A stretch of 64,000 nucleotides of DNA from Penelope pileata (GCA_013396635.1 WBMW01000795.1:633158-697157), one strand, 5' to 3'; positions 23,182 to 36,916 are shown, counted from the first letter of the stretch. The notes: a model not told the origin generated them from the sequence alone. Numbers and translations: made by a program.

Positions 23182-25839
23182 CTTGTGTTCTTGTCCTTGA
23201 CAAAGTGAAACTCTGTTCTTGCTGTCCTTTTTAGGGAGCCTTGAACTGGCACTAACTTTACACACAGAAATATCCATGAAATAATTGCCAATTTTGAGGT
23301 TTGTTCAGTTCATGTTCAGTCACTGTGCAATGAACTTCAATGTATTTTAGTTTACCTTAGGTGGGAGATCAGTATTCAGCAAAGGTGGTGGCTAAGTGCA
23401 AATATTTCTCAATTCCCTCCAAAGAACACATGGAATGAAATTGCAGACATATAATGCTATACTTGTTAAAGGTGGGAAAACAGAACTATCAGAACAACCA
23501 TGTCTAATACTTTGGTCAAGCTCTATTCATTCTATACACAGTTATTTTTCTATGCATGAATCAAAACAGAGTTTTTTTCCTTGCTATCAAGACAGGACAA
23601 TGTCTTATTTATGCAGGTGCAAAGTGCTCTGTATGTGTGTACCCTGGCCTAGGTGCATGCAGACTCTTACTTGGAAGTCATTTGAAAAACATCACTGATT
23701 TGTTTTGATTTTTTTGCTGGTAAGGATTGGTCACAGGGTCAACATATGGGACTGATTTAAGGCATTATTCAAATGAGTACCCTCTGCCACTGCTTTCTTT
23801 CTGTCTCCCAAACCAACAGCGAAACATTTCAGCCCTCAAAGCACCAGTCATTTTGGTAAGAGATACATCTTAGTCCACAGTTTGTGAGTTATGCTTTGAT
23901 GACTTATCCAGACTAGCTCATTTTCTATTCCCTGAATTCTTCTCCATGTTGTTATATAAAAAATATGTAAATACATATCGCATACAAAAACATGAGCATG
24001 CATTTGTCTGCATGCATTTGTGTGTTTGTGCTGATGGTGGAAAGTTTAATTTTATGGATGATTTCATGCTGCAAAATTCATCTCTGCGTATATGTTTTGC
24101 TAACGCTCTGGAGTGTTCAGAACAGCGTTCTGGCAGGGTCAGTGGCTGGGATTAAAATGTTCTAAGTTGTTAAAATGGATGTGTTTTAAAAATACCTCCT
24201 CCCTCCTCACAGTTTGTAGAGTATTGTCCAAATGCTGGGGAAAAGGCAGAAGCAGGAATGTAAATGCTCAGCTATTACATAACCTGTTGTTCAGTACAGC
24301 TACAGTAAATGTCTCCTCCCTAGTACTGAGCCCTTTAGCATAAATGCTCTCTGGATGGAATCTGCCCTTTCTGGAGATCTCATGCAGCTTCGTGCTTACA
24401 GCAGAGGAGAAAATGATTTGATGCACTGTAAGTCATAGCAAAATCTATGCAAGAGTTTAGGAAAGATTTCATTCAGGTAGTTCCCCCAAAAAACTAGTAC
24501 TTAATAATAGAGAAAAGATAATACATCTTCCTGGAAAGTGATGATGAGTAGCAACAAGAAACCCAATAAGAAACTGAAATCTGATGATGTCCACCTGTAA
24601 GGTGAAACTTGGCCAGACTTTTGAACAAAACTAGACTCGGTTAGAGTCACATCAGACAGGTCAGCTACCTATGTGTTTGTGTTTGTGTGTCTACAGACAC
24701 ATCCTCAAATGTGTACAGAAACATACACAGTATATGCACACTGTGCACATATGTGTCTCCATTCTACTGGAGATGTTAGTAATGTAGATAAATAATGTAG
24801 CTGCAGTACCACACCTTCAGATCTCTCATTTTAAAAAAGATGAATCTCATCCAAAATGACTTTATCAGTAAACTTTCATAAATCCATCATACTTGTCTTT
24901 CTTATTTATAAGCTGTGTCCTGTGCTTCTGCAGATGATGTATTTCTATATTTTCTTTGCTCTTGAGAGCAAGAAGACTCCTCTTTAAATGGTAGCCTTTA
25001 GAAATATGTTTCCATAGGCAAGATATAAAGTCAGACCTAAGAATATCAGAATACCCCATATTTCCCAGAAAGGCAGTAAAGTGGGAATCTCCCTGTGTCT
25101 TTGATTTCACCTTACTGTGCAAAGATCTTAAAGAGAGTGTAGCATTTTAATTTTGACTTGGTTTTAGTTATTGCTGCAGTCCTGGGCATTGGTACAGCCA
25201 ATGATGTTGCTTCACAGAAAAGCCCTGTCTTCCCTTTTGGAGTATGTGGCCAGGTGGCAAGGCAAGTGCTCATGCAAGGATATGTTCAAGACCTCTTGGA
25301 AATCATCTGGTTCCTGTAATGCCATTCTCATCTCTTTCAGTCCCTGTTTGGGTCCCCAGCACACAAAGTGGAAATCGCTGTGAATAGCCTGGCGTGAACT
25401 GCCTCATATAGGCCTCCTGTCAAGCCACTTGCATACGAGTAGATGAACAGTTTCCACAGCTTTACAGATGATTAAAAAGAGATCTTCAAATCTTAGCTGG
25501 AAGTGAGAAGCTACACATTTTGTTGCTCAGCTTCCCCGACAGGAAAAAAAAATAATGTGCACAGAAAAAAAACCCAATATGTTTACGTTATGAACTTTCA
25601 CTGTGAGATGGAGCAGCTATGAGCATGCACTTAATTTATGCCCTCCCTTACAATGACTGAGTACACAGGGGACAGGAAACTCAACACTGACTGATGTGAA
25701 AACTTACAGCACATAAAATAACTCACCGAAAAAGTCCTTTCTCCTAAATCAGTTAATGTGAGACTCTCCCAAATGTGCAAGAGAGTAATCAGCTCCTTAA
25801 AAACTTAGTTTGAGCCATGAGACAAGGAGATAGATGACT
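23182..25839. other. Unique interval, no gene recognised
   Basis: No gene is recognised. A loose GT/AC-rich stretch lies at 24666-24760. Open frames do not exceed 100 codons and carry no recognisable domain. Confidence 0.6.
24666..24760 (+). repeat. Degenerate GT/CA-rich simple repeat
   Basis: The segment starts with GTTTGTGTTTGTGTGT and continues with interrupted ACACA and TATGCACA steps. It is an old, imperfect dinucleotide-type tract. Confidence 0.6.
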
Positions 25840-25995
25840 ATTGTCCAGAAAAGTTGTTGATGTCTCATCCCTGGAAGTGTTCAACGCCAGGTTGGAGAGG
25901 GCTTTGGGCTACCTAGTCCAGTGCAGGGGGCGGAGGGGTGGGATTTGGAACTAGGTGATCTTTAAGGTGCCTTCCAACTCAAAGCATTATATGAG
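25840..25995 (+). mobile_element. CR1 LINE 3'-end fragment
   Basis: The piece runs from 'ttgtccagaaaagttgttga' through 'gaagtgttcaacgccaggtt' to 'atctttaaggtgccttccaa', which in this order match the last coding codons and the 3' UTR of avian CR1. The end has lost the clean octamer tail. The copy is about 155 bp, non-coding and 5'-truncated. It faces the next CR1 (26213) tail to tail. Confidence 0.85.
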
Positions 25996-26212
25996 TATCT
26001 ATCTTGTTTTATGTATGTGGTACCCAACGAGATGCTTCGTCCTAGCCTCCAGATCACTGGGAATACTGTTACTTAGCTTTCTCTCATATAGTTCTTTGCT
26101 CATTAATCTTCCTTCCTCTTCATTTTTTCTCTTCTTCTGCCATCAAATTTAACCTTTCTGTTTAAAGTTCTATCACTACTTGATTATTTTCAGATATTTT
26201 GCAGAGATACTG

Positions 26213-26590
26213 GAATCAAAGAATTATAAAATCATTTGAGTTGAAAGGGACCTTTAAAGGCCAGCTAGTCCAATTCCCCTGCAATGAACAGGGACACCCA
26301 CAGCTAGATTAGGTTGCTGAAGTCCAGACAGATGACATCAGTGACTTTTCCCTTGTCCATTGATGCAATTATACCATCATAGGAGGTCACTTCGGTTGGT
26401 CAGACAGGACTTGCCTTTGGTGAAGCCGTGCTGGTTGCCTTGTATCACCTCCTCTTCTTCCATGTGCCTTAGCATAGCTTCCAAGAGGATCTGTTCCATG
26501 ATCTTCCACAGCACTGAGGTGAGACTGACAGGTTGCTACTTCCCTGGATCACCCTTTCTACCCTTCTTAAAAATGGGAAACATATATGGA
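26213..26590 (-). mobile_element. CR1 LINE fragment with internal deletion
   Basis: Read on the minus strand, the copy starts with reverse-transcriptase sequence: a P-I-F-K-K-G-R-K motif near 26560, then a G-F-T-K-G-K-S-C-L-T-N segment near 26420, then codons for L-D-F-S near 26325. It jumps at once to the CR1 3' UTR ('gcaggggaattggactagc' on the minus strand) and ends at the 3' tail near 26213. The catalytic YADD-type motif, thumb and C-terminal region, about 1 kb, are missing. The copy is dead. The 5' limit is approximate; the frame beyond 26590 does not clearly match CR1. Confidence 0.82.
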
Positions 26591-29500
26591 GGAAAAGAAG
26601 GAGTGGGGAAAGATTGGTGGAAGGACTTGGTGGCAGACCATGAAGTCAAGACTTGGAGGTTTTCCTGCTGATGAAGCCTGGTGAAGAAGCCTTTGCTCAT
26701 GTTGGAACATGTCCAAGGTCTCTTAGGTAACATCTGTTTTGAGTAATGCCATGCCAGGTCATTTCTTGCCAGAGGTTTCCTTTCCTGATTGCAGAGGTTG
26801 AGGAGGGAGAATTTCTTAAGCTTGTACAATGGGCTCAATTAAAGCTATCTTGGAAAAAGGTGTGATAATTCCATGAAAGAAAAGCTTTGGTGGTCGTCTT
26901 GAGGGTGGATTTCTTTGGCAGTGCTCAGGTTTAATGCATGAATAGCTTGCTAAAGGATAGTCCCCCTGGACTCCTCAACAGTAATACTACAGAAGAGGGC
27001 TTTCTCTGACATCAGATGCCAGCTTCAACAGCTGTCTGTTTTTCTACCATAATTAACTAGTATGTCAGAAGTTTAAAAGATCAACCTAAATTTCCAAATA
27101 CTTCCTACAAAAATATCTTGTGCAGAGCGAATCTGCCCTATAGTGAGACCTCCATTAAGATTAAAAAACCAAATAAGCAAGGCACTCCCATTTAATGGCA
27201 ACATCAAATATCTGGAAGGGCAAGATTTGCATATTTAGCTATATATGTAGTGTGGGACCTGGGACTGAATCCCAGAGACGGTGGACATTTCCTTCTTCTC
27301 CCCCTTTTCTTCTGAGCTGGGAATCAGAGTGCTTGCAGAGCGACGCTGTCTAGATGCAACCATTGAGTATTGATCTGGGAATTACAGGATGTCAGTTGTG
27401 TGGGATTTGAGACGACATACTCTCCTCTATTACTAAAATTGCTCTGCATTTTTTGTCTTCTTCAGATAGGTATTTCATTAAGAGTAACTCTTTTAGCATT
27501 GGTAGAGTAAGTCCAAAGTAGAACTGTTACTGAGAACAGAATTTAGGATCAGGGCTCAACACGCAGAAACAGAAACTCTTACACTTACTATATTTATGGA
27601 TGTAATTCTCTCAGAACGCATTTGTTCCTGTATAACCCTGTTCAAATCAATAGAATTACACTGGGGATTAATTCTGTCCTTAAATTTAACCACACTGAAA
27701 ATAATAATAATGGCCTATGACTATAATATTTTCATTTTCCAGGGGGAGAAATTTGCCAATATGTAATATGGTCTCAGGTACCTGATTGTACATTACCTCT
27801 AAATCTGTGAGGACCTGTGATAATGGTAAAGCTGAATAGGTCGTGCTGTTTAGGTTGGAACAGGGCCAGGTGCATCACTGGCTGAACATCTAGGCTACCT
27901 TAGAGATGGATGCACAAAAACAATGTTGAAACAATAAGACATATGTCTATTACTAGATCTCAAAACTCCTTTGTTGTTGTTTCAGGAAAATTATTTGTAT
28001 GAAGGAAAGGGGGCCCAGTCCTAGGAGGGCCACAGCAGCTGCAGTTCCTTCTGACCTCACTAGGAGCTGGAAGAGCAGTGCTGGAAGCTAAAGGATTTGT
28101 TCTGGTCTAATTTGTCTGTTACATACTCATAGAAATTTCTTTAGAGACAGTAGAATTATGGACATTGAACTCATACCAACTTGGTCCTAATTAAGGTCTT
28201 TGAGATGGCATGCCATGCTTATTTTGTGAATTCTTGGTCTATATTGTCTAGGATGATCAGTAATTTGCTGAAATATAAGGGTAGAAAATACTGAGTCCTT
28301 AAGAAAAGAATAGACTTAAATCACTTCGCAAGTACTTTTACTGAAGCATAACAGGACAAACAAATATTTTAAAGAAGTGGAAAAAAATCTCAAAGGTTCT
28401 TAAAATATTTCAGTTTCATTTTCAGCAACAGCTAGAAGTTCATAGTTCCTTACACCAAAATATATTTTGGGAAACTGAAGCTTCTTGATGTTTTCAGTAA
28501 AAAGTTTTGTAGATTTTGATATCCTGCCCTCCCTCAATGATATTTTACAAAAACTTAGGGCATTGAAGCCTGAATTTGTTTCAATGAATTGGGGGGAATA
28601 TAAGATATTTCAAAAAGAAAAGATTTTTATGACATTGCTTTCCCTTCCAAAACTTTTTTTTTTTTTAATTTTAAATAAGTGCTAATGACAATTTTAAAAT
28701 CAATTTTGCAGGGAGCCAATGGGGCTGCCCACACAATAAGCAGTACTGAAAAATGGGGATTCTGTTAAAATAGGTGATTTTAAGCTGGTCTTCAAAGAAT
28801 GGTGGAGATATTTAATTCCTAGTACTCAGTGCTAAAAATCTTGTCTCAGAAGTTTGTTGTGTTGGCTCTTGGGATCTGCTAAAAGATCTCTCTTTCTCAA
28901 GGACTGTTTATATGCTACCTCTTTATTTCACAGATTTGCTGCCTGGCCACCGCCAGTTAAAGAAAGATTTGACTTTGTGGTACAAATAGTTTTTGGAGCA
29001 TGTAGATCTAAATGTCATCACATTGCAGCATTTGAGTATAGGGTGATGATATTCTGTTTTGACACAATGTCATCACGCTGCATCCCTGTAGGAGGATGTT
29101 TTGACACAGTGCTGACAAAACATCAAAATGTTAACAATTGCTCTTTAATATTCATGTGTTCTGTGATGCTTGAAGCATACTGATAACAGCAAATCAGAGA
29201 ACCAGCAAAGATTGCTGTTAAATGTATTCATTTAATTTTTATATAAACAAGTTCCCACTGGATATTCCCACCCAGGTGGAGGTGAACACGTCCTCCATTA
29301 GGACTGCCAAACAGAAAGCTGTCACTCTAGCATCTTAATCTACAGGAGAAAAAAAATACCAGCTCCTCCTTCTTTTTAACTTATTTATTCAGTTTTTGCA
29401 GTGCATAAAAAAAATAAACTGATGGTCAGAAATAACTGCATGGAGAAAGAATGATCTTAATATGAGATATGGGAAGTAACATTTGTTAGAAACCATTTTA

Positions 29501-29723
29501 ATTGCCTGTTTGTGAAAGAACAGGCCTGTATGAAAAGATGATTGTCTTCTAAAAAAGACATCAAGATTTTGGGGAGTGTGGCTTGGTGAGGTGAGGAAAG
29601 ATTTCAGGTTGAACAGTTATCAAGAAGCCAGTCTGCTTGGAGTCTCAGTTAGCTGGTCTGCCCAGAAGCCCACAGCTGAGCATTCTGGACATGCAAGTAG
29701 CCAAGCAAGCAGGTCCCGGGCAG
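26591..29723. other. Unique AT-rich interval, no gene recognised
   Basis: No exon or RNA gene is recognisable. The part adjoining the CR1 fragment (26591-26840) continues open on the minus strand but does not clearly match CR1 protein. The frame at 28854-29183 (109 codons) has no recognised domain. Confidence 0.55.
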
Positions 29724-29808
29724 CTAGGTATCCTTGCTTGAGTAGGGGATTGAAACAGATGGCCTCCAGAGGTCCCTTCCAACCTCAACCACTCTGTGAT
29801 TCTGTGAA
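29724..29808 (+). mobile_element. CR1 LINE 3' UTR fragment
   Basis: The sequence 'cctccagaggtcccttccaa' followed by 'cctcaaccactctgtgattctgtga' in two parts is the 3' end of a CR1 subfamily with an ATTCTGTG-type octamer. Only about 85 bp remain and nothing is coding. The left boundary is approximate. Confidence 0.8.
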
Positions 29809-30134
29809 AACAGAGAGAGATTTGGTCCCTAGAGCTGGAAGAAGAAACTCTATCAACTAGCTCACCCAAGGCAAAGGCCCTCACATGAGTTTCTCAAACA
29901 TGCCTCATAGAAGGGATGGGTAAAGCAAATCGAGCAGCAGACCCAAAATATGTAATGGTCTTGTGCAATGCACCAACAGAACCTGGGGAAGAGAGGCTGC
30001 AGATGGAGGTTGTCCAACAACTGGGTGGAGAGGAGTAGTAGCTTGACACTGGATTGAAGGCCAGGTCTGTACAGTCAGACATTCTTCCCACTGTCCAGCC
30101 CATTCCCACACAGCATCAGCACAGAAAGCTGCAT
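29809..30134. other. Spacer between two CR1 ends, nothing recognised
   Basis: Minus-strand frames of about 70 codons overlap here in two phases, but neither resembles a known protein. Confidence 0.5.
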
Positions 30135-30488
30135 GAGGGAGCTTATAAACAGGTGGGAGACTGACTTTTTACATGGGCACATAGTTATAGGACAAAGGGG
30201 AATGGTTTTAAACTAAAAAACGGTAAATTTAGATTAGATATTAGGAGGATATTTTTTACTCAGAGAGTAAAGGCACTGGAATTGGTTGCCCAGAGAAGTT
30301 ACGGATGCCCCATCCTTGGAGGTGTTCAAGGCCAGGTTGGATGGGGTCCTGGGCAGCCTGATCTGGTGTCTGATCTAGGTGGCAACCCTGCCCATGGCAG
30401 GGGTGTTGGAACTAGAAAATCTTTTAAGACCCTTCCAAATCAACCCAATCTATGATTCTATGATCCTATGGTTCTACGATTCTATGAC
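30135..30488 (+). mobile_element. CR1 LINE 3' fragment
   Basis: The copy runs from 'gagggagcttataaacaggt' through the codons for the C-terminal part of the CR1 polyprotein, then the 3' UTR ('ggtgttcaaggccaggttgg', 'ccatggcaggggtgttggaa'), and ends with degenerate octamers such as 'ctatgattctatgatcctat'. It matches the last 320 bp of the larger CR1 ending at 48363, so both belong to a similar subfamily. The coding part is broken by substitutions and stops. Confidence 0.9.
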
Positions 30489-33400
30489 AGCTCCATTATT
30501 CATATTTTATGTTTCATATATTTTCATCAATCAACTAAAGTGCATCAATTTTTTTTAGCACTATGCATGCAAATCAGTTCTTCTTTGTGAATAGGGCTAT
30601 TGATTTCTTTGGATCTATCAGATGATTAAAAGTTACTTAGTTGCACAAGTGTGTATAAAGAATCAAGTCAATATCAAAAACGTGAATTTTCATTAGCCGT
30701 AACAGTATAGACTTGTTATTGGTTTAGCATTTAATTACTTGCATTAATTTTCTTAAAACTTATATTTCATCTCTTTCTTTAAAAGGTGAGATCCAGAGAC
30801 TTGCATATTCTCATGATTTGAACCAAACAACATTTTATTTTAAAGGATTATCATCAATGTGAAGATTTGATCTGGAGCCCATTTCTCCAAGGATCAGTCC
30901 CTCCAAAGTTTCTGGCACGTGTTTAAGTTATATGTGAATATAATGAATGACTGTCATGAAGAATGGCTATGTGTCCTGAACTGCTATATGCTGAATCCTA
31001 TAACAGTTCAACAACTTCATTTCTTACTGACTTCACTGGGACTCAAGGTGCTTAAAACACCTAGTTGATGACAATTCAATTTTATATGGCTTCCAAGGTT
31101 TAGCTTTTGTTTTGGTTTCACGTTGGATTTTCTGTTTTTGTATTGAAACCTGAACTGTTCAGCTTGGATCCTGAGCAGCATTTCTTGGTTTACTTGAGTC
31201 TGGCAAAAAAATGAAATTAGCTTTCCCAAATGGATACAGTAGAATCCAAGATAGGGTTGTTTTCTTTTTTCTCCTTTTTCAAACAAACTAAGAAACAAAT
31301 CAAAACCAAAAAACAATCCACACACAAACAGAAAAATAACAGATCCAAGCTTCATTTGAGAAAAATGAACCTGAGAGCTTTTGCCCAAGTAACTCACTGG
31401 CATGAACCTTGGCCCTCCCTCAGCTGTCTGCTTCAGGCAGCGCGAACACAAGTGTGCACCATCACAGCCTTGCCTGGGCAACTTGTGGGTTCACACTCCA
31501 GTTTGTTCCACTGTGAGAGTGTGCCTGCACCCTTAATAAAATATCAAGTAATTTCTAGAATACATTAATTTATGGATGTGTAGGAGAGTTGCAGGTCTAC
31601 TCTCTCTCTCCACTCTTTCATGCCTTCATTATGAAGTCAAGTATTCAGGCCTGCCTTTGCATGCTGTACAGAGCTATCTGCATGTGTTCCAGCAAACCTG
31701 ATGCATCATGACATACCACACGTGCTGGCCATCTGTACGGTGCACATGAAGGAGGCTCAGCGAGCCACAGTATTTCTGCCTGTGATTTTCTGGACAAAGG
31801 AATGGGAACCATGTGCACGTGCACTCACACTGTGCTGACTTGGTGTGACCACACGCTTGGTCGGTGTGTCAGAGCCGTGGGTCTGCTTGATCATTGTGAG
31901 CTGTGGGGTTTTCTCCTTTCATCTCTAGTTGCTCTGTTAGTGCCTGCATTGATCTCCATTTGACTCACCTATCAGAGCCTAGACAGGCTGAGGAAGTGGT
32001 TACCTTTTGCAAATGCAACCATGTGAAAGATCTCTGAGCAGAGCCTCTCACCTACTCAATTATCCCTTCACTGAAGTGATTTGCACCACTGTGGGCGGGG
32101 AAACCTGAACTCCCAGTGCACCATGCTCATTTATCAGGTGAAATGAGGCAAAGAAAGCAAGGTCAGCAAGTGCCCATGCTGCTTACAAGCTGCAGAGCCC
32201 TCAAGCCTGTCATTGCCCAGATTACTTGAAAACTCATTCCCTTCCCAGTGTATGATCCCCTTTATCAGCAACTGCTCTCCTCTCACTATTGAGAGAAAGC
32301 ATATTTGACTTTGTTGCCTTGTCCAAGAGAGCAACAGGCACAAAAACCACACCAATGCTATCCATGCTACTGGAATAGGCTTTCTTCAGTGTTGGAGTGT
32401 CTGCTGAGAGCTGCTCATCCTTCTGATAAATTTTGATGGAGATCAGTATTGGCAGAAGGACGAATCAGGAAAAGGCAGATGGAAAGCGATTGTTAAAATA
32501 TTATTTGGCTTTTTGATACCTGGACAAGCAGTGGCAATAAACTACATTATCTGTCTTAGCAACTTTTAGTGAACAGTTAGCCTGGTTTCTTAAGGAAGGA
32601 AACTTCTTATGGCTATATTTTCTATCCCTTTTCATCTGTTGTTCCTAATAATTCACATTTCTACCCAGATTTGGAGAAAAGTGGAGGTATTTAAGAAGAA
32701 AATTTAATTCCTGTAAGTTTTGTGAAAATAGGCGTCTCTACAGAGAAAAGAATTTCTGCAGGTGTCCCAGCTAAATCTGACTGAAGCCTAGAAAGAATTC
32801 TGTAGGACAGCAAACATCAATACTTTTCACATCATACTAGCAACTAGTTACTCTTACAGTCAGTTTTAACCAACAAACTGTGTCTAGCTCAGTTTTGACA
32901 GGCAAAATATTTGTAGCCTTTGAAGTCAATAAGATGTGTGCAAACATCCAACAAGAAAATTTGATGAAGAACTTTTGATAATCTGGATATGTATTTTTCA
33001 AGTCTAACCTCCAAATATGATCGTTACTCTAAATCTTATTAAACCTATCATTAATGTGATTTTCCAGATTCATTTTCATGCCTACAGGAGATATATTAAA
33101 CCATTAAACAGACAAGACTGTGGTGAGATCACAAGTTATTCAGCAGAACTCTGTTTATAGATCTTTGGAGGACAATGCATTGTGCTGTCTATGTTATATT
33201 AGTTATGATGAGATACAGATAAGTGTAGATACACGCATGCACACACAAACACACAGCATCACACCAAATGCTTACTGGTGTGCATATGAAGACCGGATAG
33301 TCATGAGTTCTGATTACATTTTGTCAGAAAATTGTGTATTTTCAGTTCTACTTCATGGTAGAGCTTTGAGATTATTGCTGAGTTTGGGATTTACTGGAGG

Positions 33401-34030
33401 CCTGAAATGTCACAAATTAACAGTTTGCTCTATGCCACTAAAATTTTGGTTACTACCAAAAGGCAAGTTATGTTATTTTTTTGTCTAGTCGTTCTGCAGT
33501 ATACACAGCAAACAACCAACTTAGAGATTTAATACAGTTTTGAACAGAATTCTCCATAATTTGGAATTTGATGGAAGCACACGTATTGAGATGTAATTAC
33601 ATCAATTTTCAGGATCACTAAAAAAGCTGATTTTAAAAATATAAACCAAGTTTAGCTATTCCTTTTTTCCTGTACTTTAAAGGCACATCAGTAGGTCTGC
33701 TTGTCCTGATGTCACATCTGCTAGATTTCTTTTGATTTAAACACAAATGCTATTTTCTGCTTCTCATCCATCCTTATTGTTGGGATATTCTGGCCTTGAT
33801 TCTGCTGTTCTTGTTCACGTCTGTATCTACAAGGTGAGCTAGATACAAGAATAACTGAATGTGCATACACTTCTTTCACAACAAATCTTTGGCCAGTGAT
33901 GAGCATGTTCCCCAGCTCAGAAGAGAGACATGAGGGATGAGGGACCCATATCTCTCTACAGTGTAAAGATAGGAATTATGTCTGCATCTGCACAACAGCT
34001 GCTATGAAACTGATATAGCTCTTCCCTTTT

Positions 34031-34062
34031 TCCTTCTCCCTTCCCTTCCCTTCCCTTTTTTT
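34031..34062 (+). repeat. (CCCTT)n pyrimidine microsatellite
   Basis: About four CCCTT units follow a pyrimidine-only lead-in. All bases on this strand are C or T. Confidence 0.85.
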
Positions 34063-36866
34063 AAACCTAGAACAGATATTTTCTTAGAAATTTTGGGCTA
34101 TGTCAATTTCATTTTTTTTTTTAACAAGATTTTTTCTATTTCACTACATTCAATTTTCTTGTATCTTAACTAATCTACTCAGTGCAGGGCTGGCTTACAA
34201 GCACTAACTGTGTTTATTTGGGTTCTTTCATGGAGACCTGGCCAAGAGATGGTCATTGCAGAAGGCACCTCTAAGAACAGTTTTTGACAGTGCTCTTGGA
34301 GCCACCTCCCCATCCCTCCTGATGGAACAATGCAAATATTGCTAATTATCCTCAGTTTCTCCAGTTCTCTCAATACAGAGTGTGAACTCTACAGTTTAAA
34401 GCTCCTGTGTTGTTTGTATAGCATCCCTGGGGAAAGACTTACTACATGCTGGTAAATGCATTATGGGTTTGCAAAGGGATGCTCTGACCTTTGCTGATGG
34501 TTCCTGAATTCACATTAAGTTTGACTGCAGCTCTGGGGAGGCACATCGTGTCTCCTCTGCAGTGTACACATCTCTCTGCTGTCTGATGAGGAAAAGGACA
34601 GTATCACCTGGCTTGAAATTCCACTTCAAACACAGCTGCTTGTCACAGGCAGTATCAGATGAAAAAAAATTAAAAGCCAGCTATAGGGCACTTCCTTTCA
34701 GGACAGCACCCTCCAGCAACTGACATCCGTGGAGTTTCAGATCAGCTCTGCTCTTGTTAGAATAGTAAAGTTTAACCACAATCTAAGGAACAGGATAAGA
34801 AAGAAGGAGAACTGTATTCAGTGCCTCGCTCCATGACCCTGCAACTTTCATTTTTTATCTGTCTCATCCTTTTTCTCTTCTATTTAGTGGTAAGTACTTT
34901 GCAGCTGGGATTATCTCCCACCAGGAGTACATCCAGTGCACAGTGGGGCCCTGATCTCAGAAACTGTCTAATGGCACAGGTAAAATGATCTAGAGCAAAA
35001 GTTTCAGTTCCTTTATGTTTTGGTGGTGATGAAAATATGCCAAAGGCTAAAACTGCACACAAAGTTACACTGAAACCAAAGAAAATATTCTAAGATCAAA
35101 CGCGTAACTTGCTTTCCCTTGCTGCACAACTGCTGGATTCTCTTCTCATACACAGAGAGATTTTAGAGGGTTTTCATTATAGCTGAGTTTTTTCTCATTT
35201 TCTATACACCTGGTCTGATTGTCCCTTTGTTAAAGTACAATTCTGAAGGCTGTTAACAACAACGAAACAAGGAACCAAACTGAAAAGAAAAGTTGTATTT
35301 GCTGAGCTGGCAGGCTCTGAGAAAAACATTTTTCAATTTTCAATGCATGAGACAAATGCAGGTTCTTGCTTTAAGAAAGGTTAGGACTTTGATAGAAATC
35401 TTAGAGTCCAAGAGCACTTGCTCTGTCGAGAGCTAAATGTCTTTGATTAATATGGAGTGCAATGTGGTGCACAGATGACAGAGTGGGCGCTTAGAAAGTA
35501 CAAAACAAAACAAAAAATCCTAACCCTTGGACAGTGAGATTAAGCAGATAGGATGATACTACACAGAACTCTTGAAGACACTACACGAGCAGACACATAC
35601 TAAATTACTGCCTTTTATAAAGTCTTGCAGGCTACCATTTCAGATCTATCATCAGCTCTGGTGAAAATGATGGACTATGTGATGAATGGGTGCAGTGCCA
35701 TGCTAGCAGATGGGTATGAATGTAAACAGGCAAGAGATTACACAGGAGCTTCAGGATGGGGTCAGTGGGATCCAGACCCCAGCTTCACTAGTGTCACAGA
35801 TCAGACTTGGGAACATGGAAACTTTCTTCTTGTTTCTGTGATTTCTACATCTTTGGCATCATCAGTGCATATGAGTTTCCTACCTATCTGGATCTGTTCG
35901 ACTATTGAAAAGTTATAAAAGAGCTCTTGTGGGTGCAGAAGGGGAGATCTTTAGACTCCAAATTCTGTTAGGGTTTCAGAAAAGAAAGCTGAATGGATGG
36001 GGAGAAAAAGTCATGGATGAAATCTCTTGTCTTCTTGTTCTGTCAGCATAGGTCTTCTCTGGTCAGCAAAGAACCGGATGCCTTCAGCCTGCCCAGTGCT
36101 GCCTGCACTGAACAGGTATGAAAGACGTTTCTGCCTTGAAGTCATCTTGTGTGCAGACTCTGCTGATGAACAGAGCTCTCTGTGTGGTCAGAGTGTGACC
36201 AAGTAAATTTCCTTTAGTGGGTAGAAATTATTCTAGTGGCTTTGTATTAGATTGAAAGCAACTTGTTTGAGCAGCAATCTGTTTATTTAACCATTTGCCA
36301 TACAGTATGCATAGCTGTTAGATGACAAAAATTCACCTTACTCTGTCAGCTGAAACTGACTTTTTGTAAATAATTATTTCTTACCACGCTTCATCTTTGA
36401 GGAATTAAATCCCCCTGTATCAGATCTTTTTTCTCTCAAGGTTCCTCAGATGAAATATGCTGCAGCTTCACAGTTTTCAAGTTTTTGCTTGTCTATCATT
36501 TATATTATTTTTGTTTCAAGGCACCAGGTCAAACTCTGTCCTCACTTACTCTCATGCAACCACAGAGAATTCAGCGCGGCTGCAATCAAGGATAGAATCT
36601 GACCCACTGTGTTTGTTTTTAATGAGAATATACATGACTTAATGTTGCTTTCTCCTTTATTTTAGTCTCCCAGGGCAGCCTGAAGAATCAGATGTTGAAT
36701 CTCAGGAGGTTTCTCCCTCGTGAAATATTCTAAATATGTTTCATCAGTTCCAGCTTGTTGATTCACCCCAACCAGCTGGCTGGGCAGGCTCAGCCACTAT
36801 ACCCTGCTATGCAGACTGGGAGGTCAAAGCTGGGAGTATGAAGGCAGGATGGTGGGACCATGTGCT

Positions 36867-36916
36867 AGATTGGATGAACTCACATGCTGGATGTGCAGAT
36901 TGGATGAACTCCACAT
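36867..36916 (+). repeat. Short tandem duplication, 30-bp period
   Basis: The unit 'agattggatgaactc' occurs at 36867 and again at 36897, each followed by a 'cacat' variant. The period is a multiple of three and an open frame crosses it, but the frame is short and unrecognised. Confidence 0.7.

Noticed and set aside
31017..31481. 154-codon minus-strand open frame
   Set aside because: No recognisable domain, and the central hydrophobic part reflects T-rich pyrimidine sequence. The length is within chance expectation for 64 kb in six frames.
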